A stretch of 34,597 nt of DNA from Pirellulales bacterium (GTDB taxonomy: Bacteria; Planctomycetota; Planctomycetia; Pirellulales; UBA1268), in the NCBI GenBank assembly GCA_016779265.1, contig JADHNY010000034.1:1-34597 (forward strand), read 5' to 3'. Position numbers and translations under genes: made by a program. A model generated the notes under the pieces. It searched no databases, had not been told where the DNA came from, and was given only the letters and a program-made list of their open reading frames with translations. Below, one piece after another: positions 8,871 to 17,742 of the stretch (position 1 is its first letter; each line of letters begins with the position of its first letter).

Positions 8871-11800
8871 ATGACCTCTTCCCTCCCGCAGCATGGCTCG
8901 CAGGCAAGCGTGCTCTCGATTGAACAGTCACTGCGTGCTGCGGTACCCGAAGCGATCTTTGCGTCGTCTCACGTGGTGCGTCGGATCATCCTGGCCGATC
9001 TCGACCTCCCGCTGCTGAGGACCCGTATGCCGCATGGCGAGAGCATCGTGCTCAGCCCCACCCGGCTCCTGGAACTCGCAGATGACGTCTGGGCGCTTCC
9101 GGCTGAAACTCCCAGCCTTCTCCTTCTGGTAGCTCGACCTGATCCGGAAGCACACCACCAGAATATGGACGGCCTGCTGCGAGCCTACTGGCGTCTCCTC
9201 ACGCATGGCTGTATTGATCTCAAGGCTCGTGAACTGCTCGCGAACCCTCAGGATGTGTCGCGGCGTATCGCTGAACTTCCACAGCTCGGCAACCTGCAAC
9301 TGGCCGAGGCACGCTCCGTGCTGACAAAGGAAGCACGCCTTCGTGATCCCAGCGACTCCCGTGAAGTCTTTGCAGAGTTCATTGCCACCGCACTCGAACT
9401 CGCAACCTTCGCACCGCGTGAGTTTCATGCCTGGTTTCCCTCGATCGACGACCCGGAGGGACTGGTCGAGCGACTGCAGGCCTGGGTTGATCTCGACGCA
9501 ATCCTGGCACGCACCCGCCCTGCCCTGCTGGCGACAGATGACCTGATGGGTATCGACGAGAGCCCGTCGCCACCACGCCGCCAGCCCGCTTCACGACTGT
9601 CGCGACGTCTGACGCGACGACGACGGGCTGTTCTCCGGCACTGGACTGGCCTCGCCGCTCGACGTGGCAACGATGTGCGAGCTGCGCTGCTGCACTGGAA
9701 ACTTGGCGCGCTCTCCGATGGCAACCCAGTCGCTGCCGAGCGGGCCAGACGCGGACTCGCACGCCGCGCCGCGGGCCTGGTTCGTCGTCTCGACAGAGCG
9801 GTCGGCCTGGGCGAGACCACCACCGCAGAACTCGGCAGCCTGCTGATGACACTTGTCGAAGACGCGGCCGGCTCTGCCTGGTCGCCGGCAGCGCGGCTTC
9901 TCTACGACCTCCAGAAAATCTGCGTGGATAGCGAACGTGAAAGCTACCGCACACAGCTCTTGGCATGGGCGTTCACCTTCGGCCGCAAACGGCTCATCCG
10001 CCCTCTTCCTCGTCAGCGAACCGCCCTGATCCATCGACATGTGGCGGCTGCACTCCGGCGACTGCCCTCCCTCAATCTCTCGGCCGACATGGTGGAGATT
10101 GGCAACTCGCTGCTGCTGCCTGCCCTCGAGACGACGGCGGCCAACGTCCATAGCAGACTTGCTCCCGCCATCCGCCACAGCCTGAAGACGGCAGGCCTCG
10201 TGCCCCGGTCGTTGGTCGAGGAGGTCGCCTTCGACAAACTCATCAATGAGCTTGTGATCCATATCGCCAACCGTGGCTTTGAGTCGTTTGGCAATGTCCG
10301 TGACGCCCTCTCCCGCAGTCAGATCAAGCTCCATGACCTGCAGGGCCTTCGTGAACTGGTGATAGGAGACCCGCTACTCAAGGCCAACCGCCGGCTCGGT
10401 CGGCATCTCGACGGTGCCTACACCCGTGCTCCGGCGTATCTCTCGTCGATGCAGCGGATCAGCGCAGTGGCTTTCGGAGTGCCGCTCGGTCGACAGCTCA
10501 CCCAACATCTACTCCTTCCGTTGGGAGGCGCCTGGGTCTTCTGGCTCGCCCTTGAGCACATCGTCGAACCGGTCACCGACTACGCCCTCGGGGAGCCTGT
10601 GCGTATCTACAGCCAGACCGGCGTGCTCCTGACGGGCATCTTCTTCTGGCTCTTGATGCACCGTCCTTCCTTCCGCAAACGTCTGCTCGACACTGCCAAG
10701 GCAGTCGGCAGTGGCCTGTCGTACATGCTGTTTGCTCTTCCTCAGCAGCTGCTCAAGAATCCCCTGGTGGAACAGTTTCTCCGCAGTCGCCCCGTGCGGA
10801 TTGTGCGTCGCTATTTCTGGAGCCCCACGGTGTTCACCTTCATCGTGTGGCTGATGGTGCCGCAGGAAGGTGGCTGGGCGTCTCGCGAGAATGCCTGGCT
10901 CAACGAGGTGATCTTCTGTGCGAGTTTTGCTGTCCTCAACTCACCGCTCGGCCGCATGCTCGAGGAGCAGGTGCTGGAGGGCATCAGCCGCACGATCCGC
11001 CAGATCCACGCCACCCTGATCCTTGGTTTGCTGAGCTGGATCGTCGACCTATTTCGGCATGCGATGGGTTTCATCGAGGGCATGCTCTACGCCGTCGACG
11101 AGCAGCTTCGTTTTCGATCAGACGAGTCGCGATGGGCATTAGCAACCAAAGCTGTGCTCACCACGCTCTGGACCGCCGTCGACTGGGTGATTCGGTTTTG
11201 TGTCACACTGCTGATCGAGCCACAGCTCAATCCGATCAAGCACTTTCCGGTGGTGACGGTCTCCCACAAGCTGCTGGTGCCGATGATTCCGATGATCGCC
11301 GGCCAGCTGGTTGCAGCCACCGGCATGGAGCGGAGCCTGGCGCTCACAGCGGTCACGTTCGTCTCCACAGCAACCCCCGGCGTGTTTGGTTTTCTGGCCT
11401 GGGAGCTGAAAGAGAACTGGCGTCTTTACGCAGCGAACCGGGCTCAGACGCTCCGTCCCGTGCAGGTCGGCGGCCACGGCGAATCGATGCGACGCCTGCT
11501 GGTCCCAGGCCTGCATTCCGGCACCCTTCCGAAACTCTATGGCAAGCTCAGGCGACAGCTTCGTGCGGACCGGACGGGCATGGGGATGGTGCCGGCAGAC
11601 GAAGCCCTTGCCGAACTCGCCAGCGACATCATGACCTTTGTGCAGGCTGAGTGTCTGGGGCTGCTGCGGCGCACCCGACTCTTCTCAGACCTGGAAATTT
11701 CTGTGGCTGAGGTGCGTCTGGCCACCAACCGTGTGGTGTTCACACTCGCCGCTCCCGCACTCGCGGCACCTGCTCTTCGCATGTCCGTTTCCCAGCTTGA

Positions 11801-12071
11801 CGGACGACTTTGCTGCAGCCTCGTGGACGCCGGCTGGATGGATCGTTTGTCGATCCCGCAGCGGGAGCTTCTTCGCTACGCCCTCACGGGCCTTGCCGCC
11901 CTCTGCGGAGCAGACGAGACACTCGACGCCTCTGAACATGGAGTGCCTCGTCCCACCGAGCCGATCGACTGGCTGTCATGGCAGAACACCTGGGAAGCAC
12001 ACCGTCGTCCACACGATCAACGCACAGACAGGTCTGCTGGTCCCAACGCCCACACGGTCGGACGGCCTTGA
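8871..12071 (+). CDS. Large multi-pass membrane protein of unknown function
   Basis: I do not recognise this 1066-residue protein. Residues 1-540 look soluble and mainly helical, with a very Arg-rich segment at about 236-306. Hydrophobic, probably membrane-spanning stretches lie near 547-566, 583-598, 650-664, 677-690, 714-735, 763-783, 801-817 and 822-845. A further soluble region (about 850-1020) follows, then a hydrophilic tail. No catalytic motif, nucleotide site, signal peptide or metal cluster stands out. Uninterrupted reading and uniform composition argue for a real gene. It lies 14 nt after the alpha/beta hydrolase, so it is probably the last gene of a three-gene operon. Its last 55 nt overlap the 3' end of sppA on the other strand. 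It may be a planctomycete-restricted family. Confidence 0.85.
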   Translation: MTSSLPQHGSQASVLSIEQSLRAAVPEAIFASSHVVRRIILADLDLPLLRTRMPHGESIVLSPTRLLELADDVWALPAETPSLLLLVARPDPEAHHQNMDGLLRAYWRLLTHGCIDLKARELLANPQDVSRRIAELPQLGNLQLAEARSVLTKEARLRDPSDSREVFAEFIATALELATFAPREFHAWFPSIDDPEGLVERLQAWVDLDAILARTRPALLATDDLMGIDESPSPPRRQPASRLSRRLTRRRRAVLRHWTGLAARRGNDVRAALLHWKLGALSDGNPVAAERARRGLARRAAGLVRRLDRAVGLGETTTAELGSLLMTLVEDAAGSAWSPAARLLYDLQKICVDSERESYRTQLLAWAFTFGRKRLIRPLPRQRTALIHRHVAAALRRLPSLNLSADMVEIGNSLLLPALETTAANVHSRLAPAIRHSLKTAGLVPRSLVEEVAFDKLINELVIHIANRGFESFGNVRDALSRSQIKLHDLQGLRELVIGDPLLKANRRLGRHLDGAYTRAPAYLSSMQRISAVAFGVPLGRQLTQHLLLPLGGAWVFWLALEHIVEPVTDYALGEPVRIYSQTGVLLTGIFFWLLMHRPSFRKRLLDTAKAVGSGLSYMLFALPQQLLKNPLVEQFLRSRPVRIVRRYFWSPTVFTFIVWLMVPQEGGWASRENAWLNEVIFCASFAVLNSPLGRMLEEQVLEGISRTIRQIHATLILGLLSWIVDLFRHAMGFIEGMLYAVDEQLRFRSDESRWALATKAVLTTLWTAVDWVIRFCVTLLIEPQLNPIKHFPVVTVSHKLLVPMIPMIAGQLVAATGMERSLALTAVTFVSTATPGVFGFLAWELKENWRLYAANRAQTLRPVQVGGHGESMRRLLVPGLHSGTLPKLYGKLRRQLRADRTGMGMVPADEALAELASDIMTFVQAECLGLLRRTRLFSDLEISVAEVRLATNRVVFTLAAPALAAPALRMSVSQLDGRLCCSLVDAGWMDRLSIPQRELLRYALTGLAALCGADETLDASEHGVPRPTEPIDWLSWQNTWEAHRRPHDQRTDRSAGPNAHTVGRP

Positions 12072-13978
12072 GCCGCGGTCATCGCCTCACCGAGCAAGGC
12101 TTCGACAACTGTCATTGCCAAACCTCGCTTTTGCAGCAGTGTGACCGCATCCGCCGACACACCGACCGCTCGTAGGTCTTCCTCTGAATCCCCCAGCAGC
12201 GTCGAGAGGTCGAGGCCGGTCGAGAGCTGCGGACGATGCACCACATCGTAGCTCTCAAGATCTGCCTTCTTCGCAATCACCGCCAGGCAGTTGTCGAGCC
12301 CTCCGATTTCATCCACAAGTCCATGCTGCTTGGCCTGCGTCCCAGACCAGACACGGCCGCCGGCAAGGTCTTGCAGCTGATCCACGCCAATTCCGCGTGA
12401 CTCTCCCACGATATCGAGAAAGCGTGTGTAGACGTCGTCGATCGTCTTCTGCAGTGTCGCTTCGTCCTGTTCGTTCCAGGCTCGGTCAGCAGCAAACGCC
12501 ACGGCCGCCTCATCGAGGGCGATATTTTCCACATGCACTCCAACTCGCTTCATCAACGAACCGAAGCTGATCTTCATCGAGAAGACACCGATCGAGCCAG
12601 TGATCGTGCCACGCTCCGCATACACCGGCACTCCGAGACAGCTCACCCAGTAGCCACCTGAGGCTGCCATCTCGCCCATCGAGACAACGACGGGCTTCTT
12701 TTCCTTGAGATCGAGCAGGGCCTGCCGAATCGCCTCACTCGCGGTGGCTGAACCACCAGGAGAGTTGATCCGCACCACCACGCCCTCAACCTTGTCGTCA
12801 TTGGCAAGGTCGCGAATCTCCTTCACAGTCGGCCCGGAGACGATGGATCCGGCCGATGCTTTCGTCCCATCCACAATCGTTCCGGAGAGGTGCATCACTG
12901 CAATCGATGCTTTGCGGATCCGTGACGAACTGCTCGAGCCTCCAGACATCATCTTGCTCATTAGTTCGAAGACCGACAGTTCCTTCTGAGCACGGCGGCC
13001 TTTTTCAATCCACTCGACCTCGCCCTGCCCGGCAGCCCAGCGAGCCATTGTCGGCTTCAGACTACCGGTGGGAGCCAGCTCATCGACCAGACCTGCGGCG
13101 AGCGCCTCCTTCGGCAGCAACACCCTCTGCTTCTGGAGATCCCGCACCTGCTCGGTCGTGAGCCCGCGGCCCTTCGCGATCATCGAGACCTCGGCGTCGT
13201 TCATCGCGGCAAGCATGTCGAGATAGTGATCACGGAGATGTTCACTCATCGTGGAGTTGAGATAGGGCTCCACGGCACCTTTAAAGTTGCCGGCCCGCAC
13301 CACCGAGGCCTTCACGCCCAACAGGTCCATCGCGTCGCGGTAGAAGAGCGACTGCATCGACATCGACGGCATATCGATGCCACCGAAGTCGGACATCGCG
13401 ACATGGTCACAGGCCGACGCGATTGCCAGATGTGTTGGCGAAGGGTTCTCGAGCCACGCGGCCAGCCGCTTTCCTGCCTTCTTGACGAGGTCGATCCTGC
13501 GGAGAAGCTCATCAAGCTGAGCAAGATTGAAACTCAGCGAGTTGGCCGAGAGGTCAAAAACAATGTGGCTGACATCGTCTTTCTTTGACGCCTCTTCAAG
13601 GAAATCGCAGAGCTTGTAGAAGCTCTTCCCCCGTGAGGGTCCATCACCCATCACCAGGCTCAGGGCGTCGAGTTCGGCTGGGCCGACGAGGTCGACATAG
13701 GTCCCCGAGAGGACAACGCGTTCCACCGTGGTCTTCTCTGCCTCGGACTCTTCTGCCTCAGCCTTCTCCGCTGAGGTATCGTCCGCAGACTCGTTGTCCG
13801 CAGACTCTTTGTCCGCAGAGCCCTCGTCCGATTCCGCCGTTTCCGCCTCGGCCTCTGCTCCTAAGGCGAGGGGGCCGCAGTCACCAACACCGGCAATGAA
13901 AAACCCGCTGAGCACCACGGCCAGCAGCCTGTGACGCAGCACCGCGTTACGCAGAAGCAAATCCAAGCGAAAACTCAT
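12017..13978 (-). CDS. sppA: Signal peptide peptidase SppA (S49, long form)
   Basis: SppA is a membrane-bound serine protease that degrades cleaved signal peptides on the outer face of the inner membrane. The 653-residue length and duplicated S49 domains match the long (E. coli 67 kDa) type. The Lys general base lies in GNFKGAVEPY (Lys233) in the first domain, and the Ser nucleophile in ASGGYWVS (Ser440) in the second, with NSPGGSATASE upstream of it. A hydrophobic N-terminus (18-30) should anchor it. Between anchor and enzyme (about 42-83) is an acidic low-complexity linker rich in ESAD/SADK-type repeats. GAGG 7 nt before the ATG fixes the start. It is convergent with, and overlaps, the 1066-residue membrane protein gene. 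Confidence 0.93.
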   Translation of the reverse strand: MSFRLDLLLRNAVLRHRLLAVVLSGFFIAGVGDCGPLALGAEAEAETAESDEGSADKESADNESADDTSAEKAEAEESEAEKTTVERVVLSGTYVDLVGPAELDALSLVMGDGPSRGKSFYKLCDFLEEASKKDDVSHIVFDLSANSLSFNLAQLDELLRRIDLVKKAGKRLAAWLENPSPTHLAIASACDHVAMSDFGGIDMPSMSMQSLFYRDAMDLLGVKASVVRAGNFKGAVEPYLNSTMSEHLRDHYLDMLAAMNDAEVSMIAKGRGLTTEQVRDLQKQRVLLPKEALAAGLVDELAPTGSLKPTMARWAAGQGEVEWIEKGRRAQKELSVFELMSKMMSGGSSSSSRIRKASIAVMHLSGTIVDGTKASAGSIVSGPTVKEIRDLANDDKVEGVVVRINSPGGSATASEAIRQALLDLKEKKPVVVSMGEMAASGGYWVSCLGVPVYAERGTITGSIGVFSMKISFGSLMKRVGVHVENIALDEAAVAFAADRAWNEQDEATLQKTIDDVYTRFLDIVGESRGIGVDQLQDLAGGRVWSGTQAKQHGLVDEIGGLDNCLAVIAKKADLESYDVVHRPQLSTGLDLSTLLGDSEEDLRAVGVSADAVTLLQKRGLAMTVVEALLGEAMTAAQGRPTVWALGPADLSVR

Positions 13979-14152
13979 ACATCACCTCGCCGAGTAGGGA
14001 TCAAACAGGCAGGTCTTTCACCGGCGGCAGTGAGAGCCCACCACGCAGAGTGGAACGACATTCACTTTCAGGATACCCTCGGGGCGCTTTGGGGACTGCA
14101 CAGCCACCCCTTTTTTTCCCGCGAGTTCTCCCGCTTCCTGAGGAACGCTTCG

Positions 14153-15520
14153 ATGTCCAACGCCACTCCCACTCGTCGCAGATTCCTCCAGCAGCTCTCG
14201 GCCACTGCGGCTGCCGGCTCCTGCCTTGCCACACGCCCACTGACCGCCCTCGCCGCCCCCTCGGATCGCCCCACGTTTGCCACCATCGGTCTGCGGAACC
14301 AGGGCTGGACGATCACCAGCAAGTCGTTCCAGTTCGCCGACTTTGTCGCACTCGCCGACGTTGATGCCGGCGTGCTCGAGGAGAATCGAAGCCGGGTGGA
14401 GAAGGCACAGGGCCGCAAGCCTGACGGCTACAACGACTACCGCAAGGTGCTGGAGCGTGACGACATCGACGCGGTGATGATTGCGACTCCCGACCACTGG
14501 CACACCAAGATTGCCGTGGAGGCGATGCGAGCTGGAAAAGACGTCTACTGCGAGAAGCCACTCACGCTCACGATCAACGAAGGCAAGCTGATCGAACGAG
14601 TGGTCAAGGAAACCGGCCGGGTGTTTCAGGTCGGCACGATGCAGCGAACCGAATCAGGCCAGCGATTCCTGCAGGCGGTGGCACTGGTTCAGGCGGGACG
14701 CATCGGTACGGTGAAGAAGGTCACCTGCGGGATCAACGGGATGGAGCCCTCCCCCGAGATCCCAGAAGCTCCTGTTCCAGCTGGGCTCGACTGGAACATG
14801 TGGCTTGGACCGGCGGCCGACGTTCCCTACCGGGCTCTTCCACAGCTCCGCGAGGGTTATGGTGGCGGCGTGCCGCTCTACAGCAACTGCCACTACTCCT
14901 TCCGCAACTGGCACGAATACTCTGGCGGCAAGCTCACCGACTGGGGCGCGCATCATGTCGACATCGCATGCTGGGCACTCGGCGCCAGCGATACAGGCCC
15001 GAGCCGCATCGAGCCGCTGGAGTACACACTCCCGGTCGACTACAAGGACGGCCACCCGCTGGTCCACGACCGCTACAACGCGGCCACCCACTTCCGTATT
15101 CGCGCCCACATGCCGAACGACGTGGAAATGATCATCACCAGCGAAGGCGACAACGGCATCCTCTTCGAGGGCACTGAGGGCCGCTTCTTTGTCAACCGTG
15201 GCAAGATCACTGGCCTTCCTGTGGAAGCACTGGCCGACAACCCGCTTCCCGACAATGCCATCGATGAGGTCTACGGGGGCCCTGTCAGCGCCAACCACAC
15301 AGCCAACTTTGTGGATGCGATGCGTTCGCGGAAGCAGCCGATCTCTGACGTCTGGACCCACAACCGGATGCTCGAGATCTGCCATCTCTCGAATATCTCG
15401 ATGCGGCTCGGGCGTCCCCTCGACTGGGATCCGGCAGCCCGCGAGGTCGTTGGCGACGCCCAGGCCAACAGCTTTCTCGGCCGCGAAAGCCGCAAGGGTT
15501 TTGAAATCGAGGGGAGCTGA
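14153..15520 (+). CDS. Tat-exported Gfo/Idh/MocA family oxidoreductase
   Basis: The 455-residue protein begins with a twin-arginine signal (TRRRFLQQL, then a weakly hydrophobic stretch ending in TALAA), so it is exported folded. The Rossmann domain follows, with ATPDHWHTKIAVEA and the family EKP motif in KDVYCEKPLTLT; an alpha/beta substrate domain completes it. Members are NAD(P)-dependent sugar or polyol oxidoreductases, and exported planctomycete forms probably keep a tightly bound cofactor. The frame is open from 13931, but GAGGAA about 9 nt before the ATG at 14153 and the signal peptide define the start. It heads a cluster with a sugar isomerase-like gene and a ThuA domain gene, suggesting oxidation of a sugar or glycoside. 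The substrate is unknown. Confidence 0.9.
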   Translation: MSNATPTRRRFLQQLSATAAAGSCLATRPLTALAAPSDRPTFATIGLRNQGWTITSKSFQFADFVALADVDAGVLEENRSRVEKAQGRKPDGYNDYRKVLERDDIDAVMIATPDHWHTKIAVEAMRAGKDVYCEKPLTLTINEGKLIERVVKETGRVFQVGTMQRTESGQRFLQAVALVQAGRIGTVKKVTCGINGMEPSPEIPEAPVPAGLDWNMWLGPAADVPYRALPQLREGYGGGVPLYSNCHYSFRNWHEYSGGKLTDWGAHHVDIACWALGASDTGPSRIEPLEYTLPVDYKDGHPLVHDRYNAATHFRIRAHMPNDVEMIITSEGDNGILFEGTEGRFFVNRGKITGLPVEALADNPLPDNAIDEVYGGPVSANHTANFVDAMRSRKQPISDVWTHNRMLEICHLSNISMRLGRPLDWDPAAREVVGDAQANSFLGRESRKGFEIEGS

Positions 15521-15575
15521 TCGAGTCCCGCCAGCCAACACCCACCTTGGCGAGCCCACCGTGGGTATGATGATC

Positions 15576-15603
15576 ACCGGGCGTGCAGACGAGCACGCCC
15601 GGT
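15576..15603. terminator. Strong 11-bp hairpin, probable terminator or attenuator
   Basis: ACCGGGCGTGC (15576-15586) and GCACGCCCGGT (15593-15603) are perfect inverted repeats with a 6-base loop. The hairpin lies between the Gfo/Idh gene and the isomerase-like gene. A T-rich run (GTTTTATTT) comes about 18 bases later rather than immediately, so it may partly terminate transcription or stabilise the upstream mRNA 3' end. Confidence 0.55.
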
Positions 15604-15652
15604 CGGTCGCTCCGACGTCAGGGTTTTATTTGTCACCGGGGGTTTACGGTTC

Positions 15653-16480
15653 ATGGTTCGCTCCACGCTCTCACGCCGCTCATTTATCGCTGCTGGCTCC
15701 ACTGCTCTCGCTGCCGGCCTGCTCCCCCGTGCCGCCCACGCTGCCAAGCCTGCCGCGCCGCTGGGCATCCAGCTCTATTCGCTGCGGGGCTACGACGTTG
15801 ACACGGCCCTTGGCCACGCCAAGGCACTCGGCTTTGAGGCGGTCGAGTTTTACTCTGGCATGTTTCCCATCACTGACGACAAGGCGGTGATCGAGGCCAC
15901 CGTCCAAAAGGTCAAGGACCTTGGACTGACCATCTCCGCCCACGGCGTGAATGGCTTCGGCGGCAATGCCGATGCCAATCGCAAGATCTTTGAGTTTGCC
16001 AAGGCTGCGGGCATTCACACTATCTCCGCCGACCCGTCGCCTGAGTCGTTTGCGAGTCTTGACGAACTCGTCAAAGAGTTCGACATCCGGATTGCCATCC
16101 ACAACCATGGCCCTGCCCACCGCTACAACAAGGTGATCGATGTGCTGCGAGCCATCGAAGGGCACGACGAGCGAATCGGCGCCTGTGCCGACCTCGGCCA
16201 CTTCATTCGCTCTGGTGAGCGGCCCACCGAGGTGATCCGTCTGCTTGCCGGTCGCCTCTACGGCATTCATCTCAAGGACTTCAAGGAGATGCAGGAGAAG
16301 ACTGAGGGCGTCATCCTCGGCAAGGGCCACATGGACGTCGCAGCAGTCTTTGAAGCCCTCGTGAAGGCCGACTTCCCAGCTGATGGCGCGTTGTCGCTGG
16401 AGTACGAGGAAAACCCCTCCAACCCGCTCGCCGACATCCGTGAATGCGTCGCCGTCGCCAAAGCGGCGATGAAGGCATAA
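15653..16480 (+). CDS. Tat-exported sugar phosphate isomerase/epimerase-like TIM barrel protein
   Basis: The 275-residue protein starts with a Tat signal (SRRSFIAAG, cleavage near AHAA) followed by a xylose isomerase-like/AP endonuclease 2 TIM barrel. Probable metal ligands are the Glu in AVEFYSG, the His in AIHNHGP, the Asp/His in CADLGHF and the Glu in SLEYEENP. Exported proteins of this family occur beside Gfo/Idh and ThuA genes, where isomerase, epimerase or 3-keto-glycoside lyase roles are known or proposed; which applies here is inference. No strong ribosome site is visible at the ATG, though GGGGG lies about 12 nt upstream. The hairpin before it suggests a promoter or processing site of its own. 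Confidence 0.88.
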   Translation: MVRSTLSRRSFIAAGSTALAAGLLPRAAHAAKPAAPLGIQLYSLRGYDVDTALGHAKALGFEAVEFYSGMFPITDDKAVIEATVQKVKDLGLTISAHGVNGFGGNADANRKIFEFAKAAGIHTISADPSPESFASLDELVKEFDIRIAIHNHGPAHRYNKVIDVLRAIEGHDERIGACADLGHFIRSGERPTEVIRLLAGRLYGIHLKDFKEMQEKTEGVILGKGHMDVAAVFEALVKADFPADGALSLEYEENPSNPLADIRECVAVAKAAMKA

Positions 16481-16525
16481 CGGTTATTCAGCCCCACATA
16501 CGCTCACCTCTTCGGAGAATGTTTG

Positions 16526-17734
16526 ATGCCGCTCTACGAGTATGCCTGCGAGACCTGCCACAAGGAGTTTGAACTTCTGGTGCGTGGTGATGAGAAGCCC
16601 GTCTGCCCTGACTGCAAAAGTAAGAAGTTGACGCGTCTGCTGAGTGTGGTCTCTGGCCATGTGGCGGGCGGCTCATCGGGGGGTGGCGAAATGCCCGAGG
16701 GTGGCTGCGGAATGCCGCAGTGCGGAATGGGGGGCTGTGGCATGGGTGGCATGATGGCCTGGTTCCTTGCTGCGGTGCTGTCGCTCGCCGGGACGGCCAT
16801 GGCTGCTGATGCGCCAGCTCGGCTGTTGGTCGTGACGGTGACAAATGGCTTCCGTCACAGTTCGATCGAGACCGCAGAGCCGATCATTGAGCAGATTGGT
16901 CGCGAGAGCGGGCTGTTCCACGTGGACTACCTGCGGCAGCCCGCGGGCGAGGATGTCTTTGCCAAGGCCTTTGCTCCGGAGTCACTTGCTGAGTTTGATG
17001 GTGTGATCTTTGCGAGCACCACCGGCGAGCTGCCGATTCCAGACCTCGACGGCTTCCTCGCCTGGGTGAAGAGTGGCAAGGCGTTCATCGGCATGCACGC
17101 AGCCAGCGACACGCTGAAGAGCTCCGATGCCTATGTCGAGATGATCGGCGGACACTTCGCTGGCCATCCGTGGAATGCCGGTGGTGAGCATGCCTTTGTG
17201 GTCCATGAGCCGTCACACCGCCTGAGTTCCATGGTGCCTGAGCGGTTCCGCTGGAAGGATGAGATCTACCAGTACGACCTTCGCTACAACCCTGAAAACC
17301 TGCGGGTGCTCGTTAGCCTCGACATGACGGCCAGCACTCCGAAGGAGCCGTGGCATGTGCCTGTCTCCTGGGTGCGGACGTGTGGTGAAGGCCGGGTCTT
17401 CTACACCAACTTCGGCCACAACTCTGAGACCTGGCAGGAAGCCGCCTATCAGCAGCATCTGATCGAGGGTATCCGTTGGGCGCTCGGTCGCTCAGAAGCT
17501 CCCTCCGAGCCAAACCCTGAGGTGCAGGCAGCTGAATATCTCAGAAGCGTGGTAGCAGCCGCAGCCGAGGCTACCGGCGGCAACGCGGATGACCTCCTCG
17601 CCAAGGTGGATGCAATAACTGCCAAAGATCGCAGCTTTGCCGTGAGCCTTCGGCCGAAGATGCTCGAACTTCGCGGCATGGATGCGGCCGCCAGAGAAGA
17701 GGCCTACAAGGCCATTCTCGCTGAGCTGGAGTAG
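16526..17734 (+). CDS. FmdB-type zinc ribbon fused to secreted-type ThuA domain
   Basis: The 402-residue reading frame joins two proteins usually encoded apart. Residues 1-45 are an FmdB zinc ribbon (MPLYEYACETC opening; Cys8, Cys11, Cys27, Cys30). A Gly/Met/Cys-rich tail (GGCGMPQCGMGGCGMGG) like a normal FmdB C-terminus runs to about 75. Then comes a complete signal-peptide-like segment (MMAWFLAAVLSLAGTAMAA) and a ThuA domain (about 97-310) with TNGFRHSS, GMHAASDT, GGHFAGHPW and YTNFGHNSETW, plus a helical tail. Internal ATGs at 16742, 16751 and 16754 follow a GGGGGG run, so ThuA may also be made separately. GGAG precedes the ATG at 16526. ThuA domains act in keto-sugar metabolism, fitting the neighbours. 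A true fusion and a lost stop codon cannot be told apart here. Confidence 0.85.
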   Translation: MPLYEYACETCHKEFELLVRGDEKPVCPDCKSKKLTRLLSVVSGHVAGGSSGGGEMPEGGCGMPQCGMGGCGMGGMMAWFLAAVLSLAGTAMAADAPARLLVVTVTNGFRHSSIETAEPIIEQIGRESGLFHVDYLRQPAGEDVFAKAFAPESLAEFDGVIFASTTGELPIPDLDGFLAWVKSGKAFIGMHAASDTLKSSDAYVEMIGGHFAGHPWNAGGEHAFVVHEPSHRLSSMVPERFRWKDEIYQYDLRYNPENLRVLVSLDMTASTPKEPWHVPVSWVRTCGEGRVFYTNFGHNSETWQEAAYQQHLIEGIRWALGRSEAPSEPNPEVQAAEYLRSVVAAAAEATGGNADDLLAKVDAITAKDRSFAVSLRPKMLELRGMDAAAREEAYKAILAELE

Positions 17735-17742
17735 CCGCCGCG

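Noticed and set aside
14654-15577. 307-codon open frame antisense to the Gfo/Idh gene
   Set aside because: It mirrors the codon pattern of the real gene (Val/Ala/Arg-rich) with no motif of its own.
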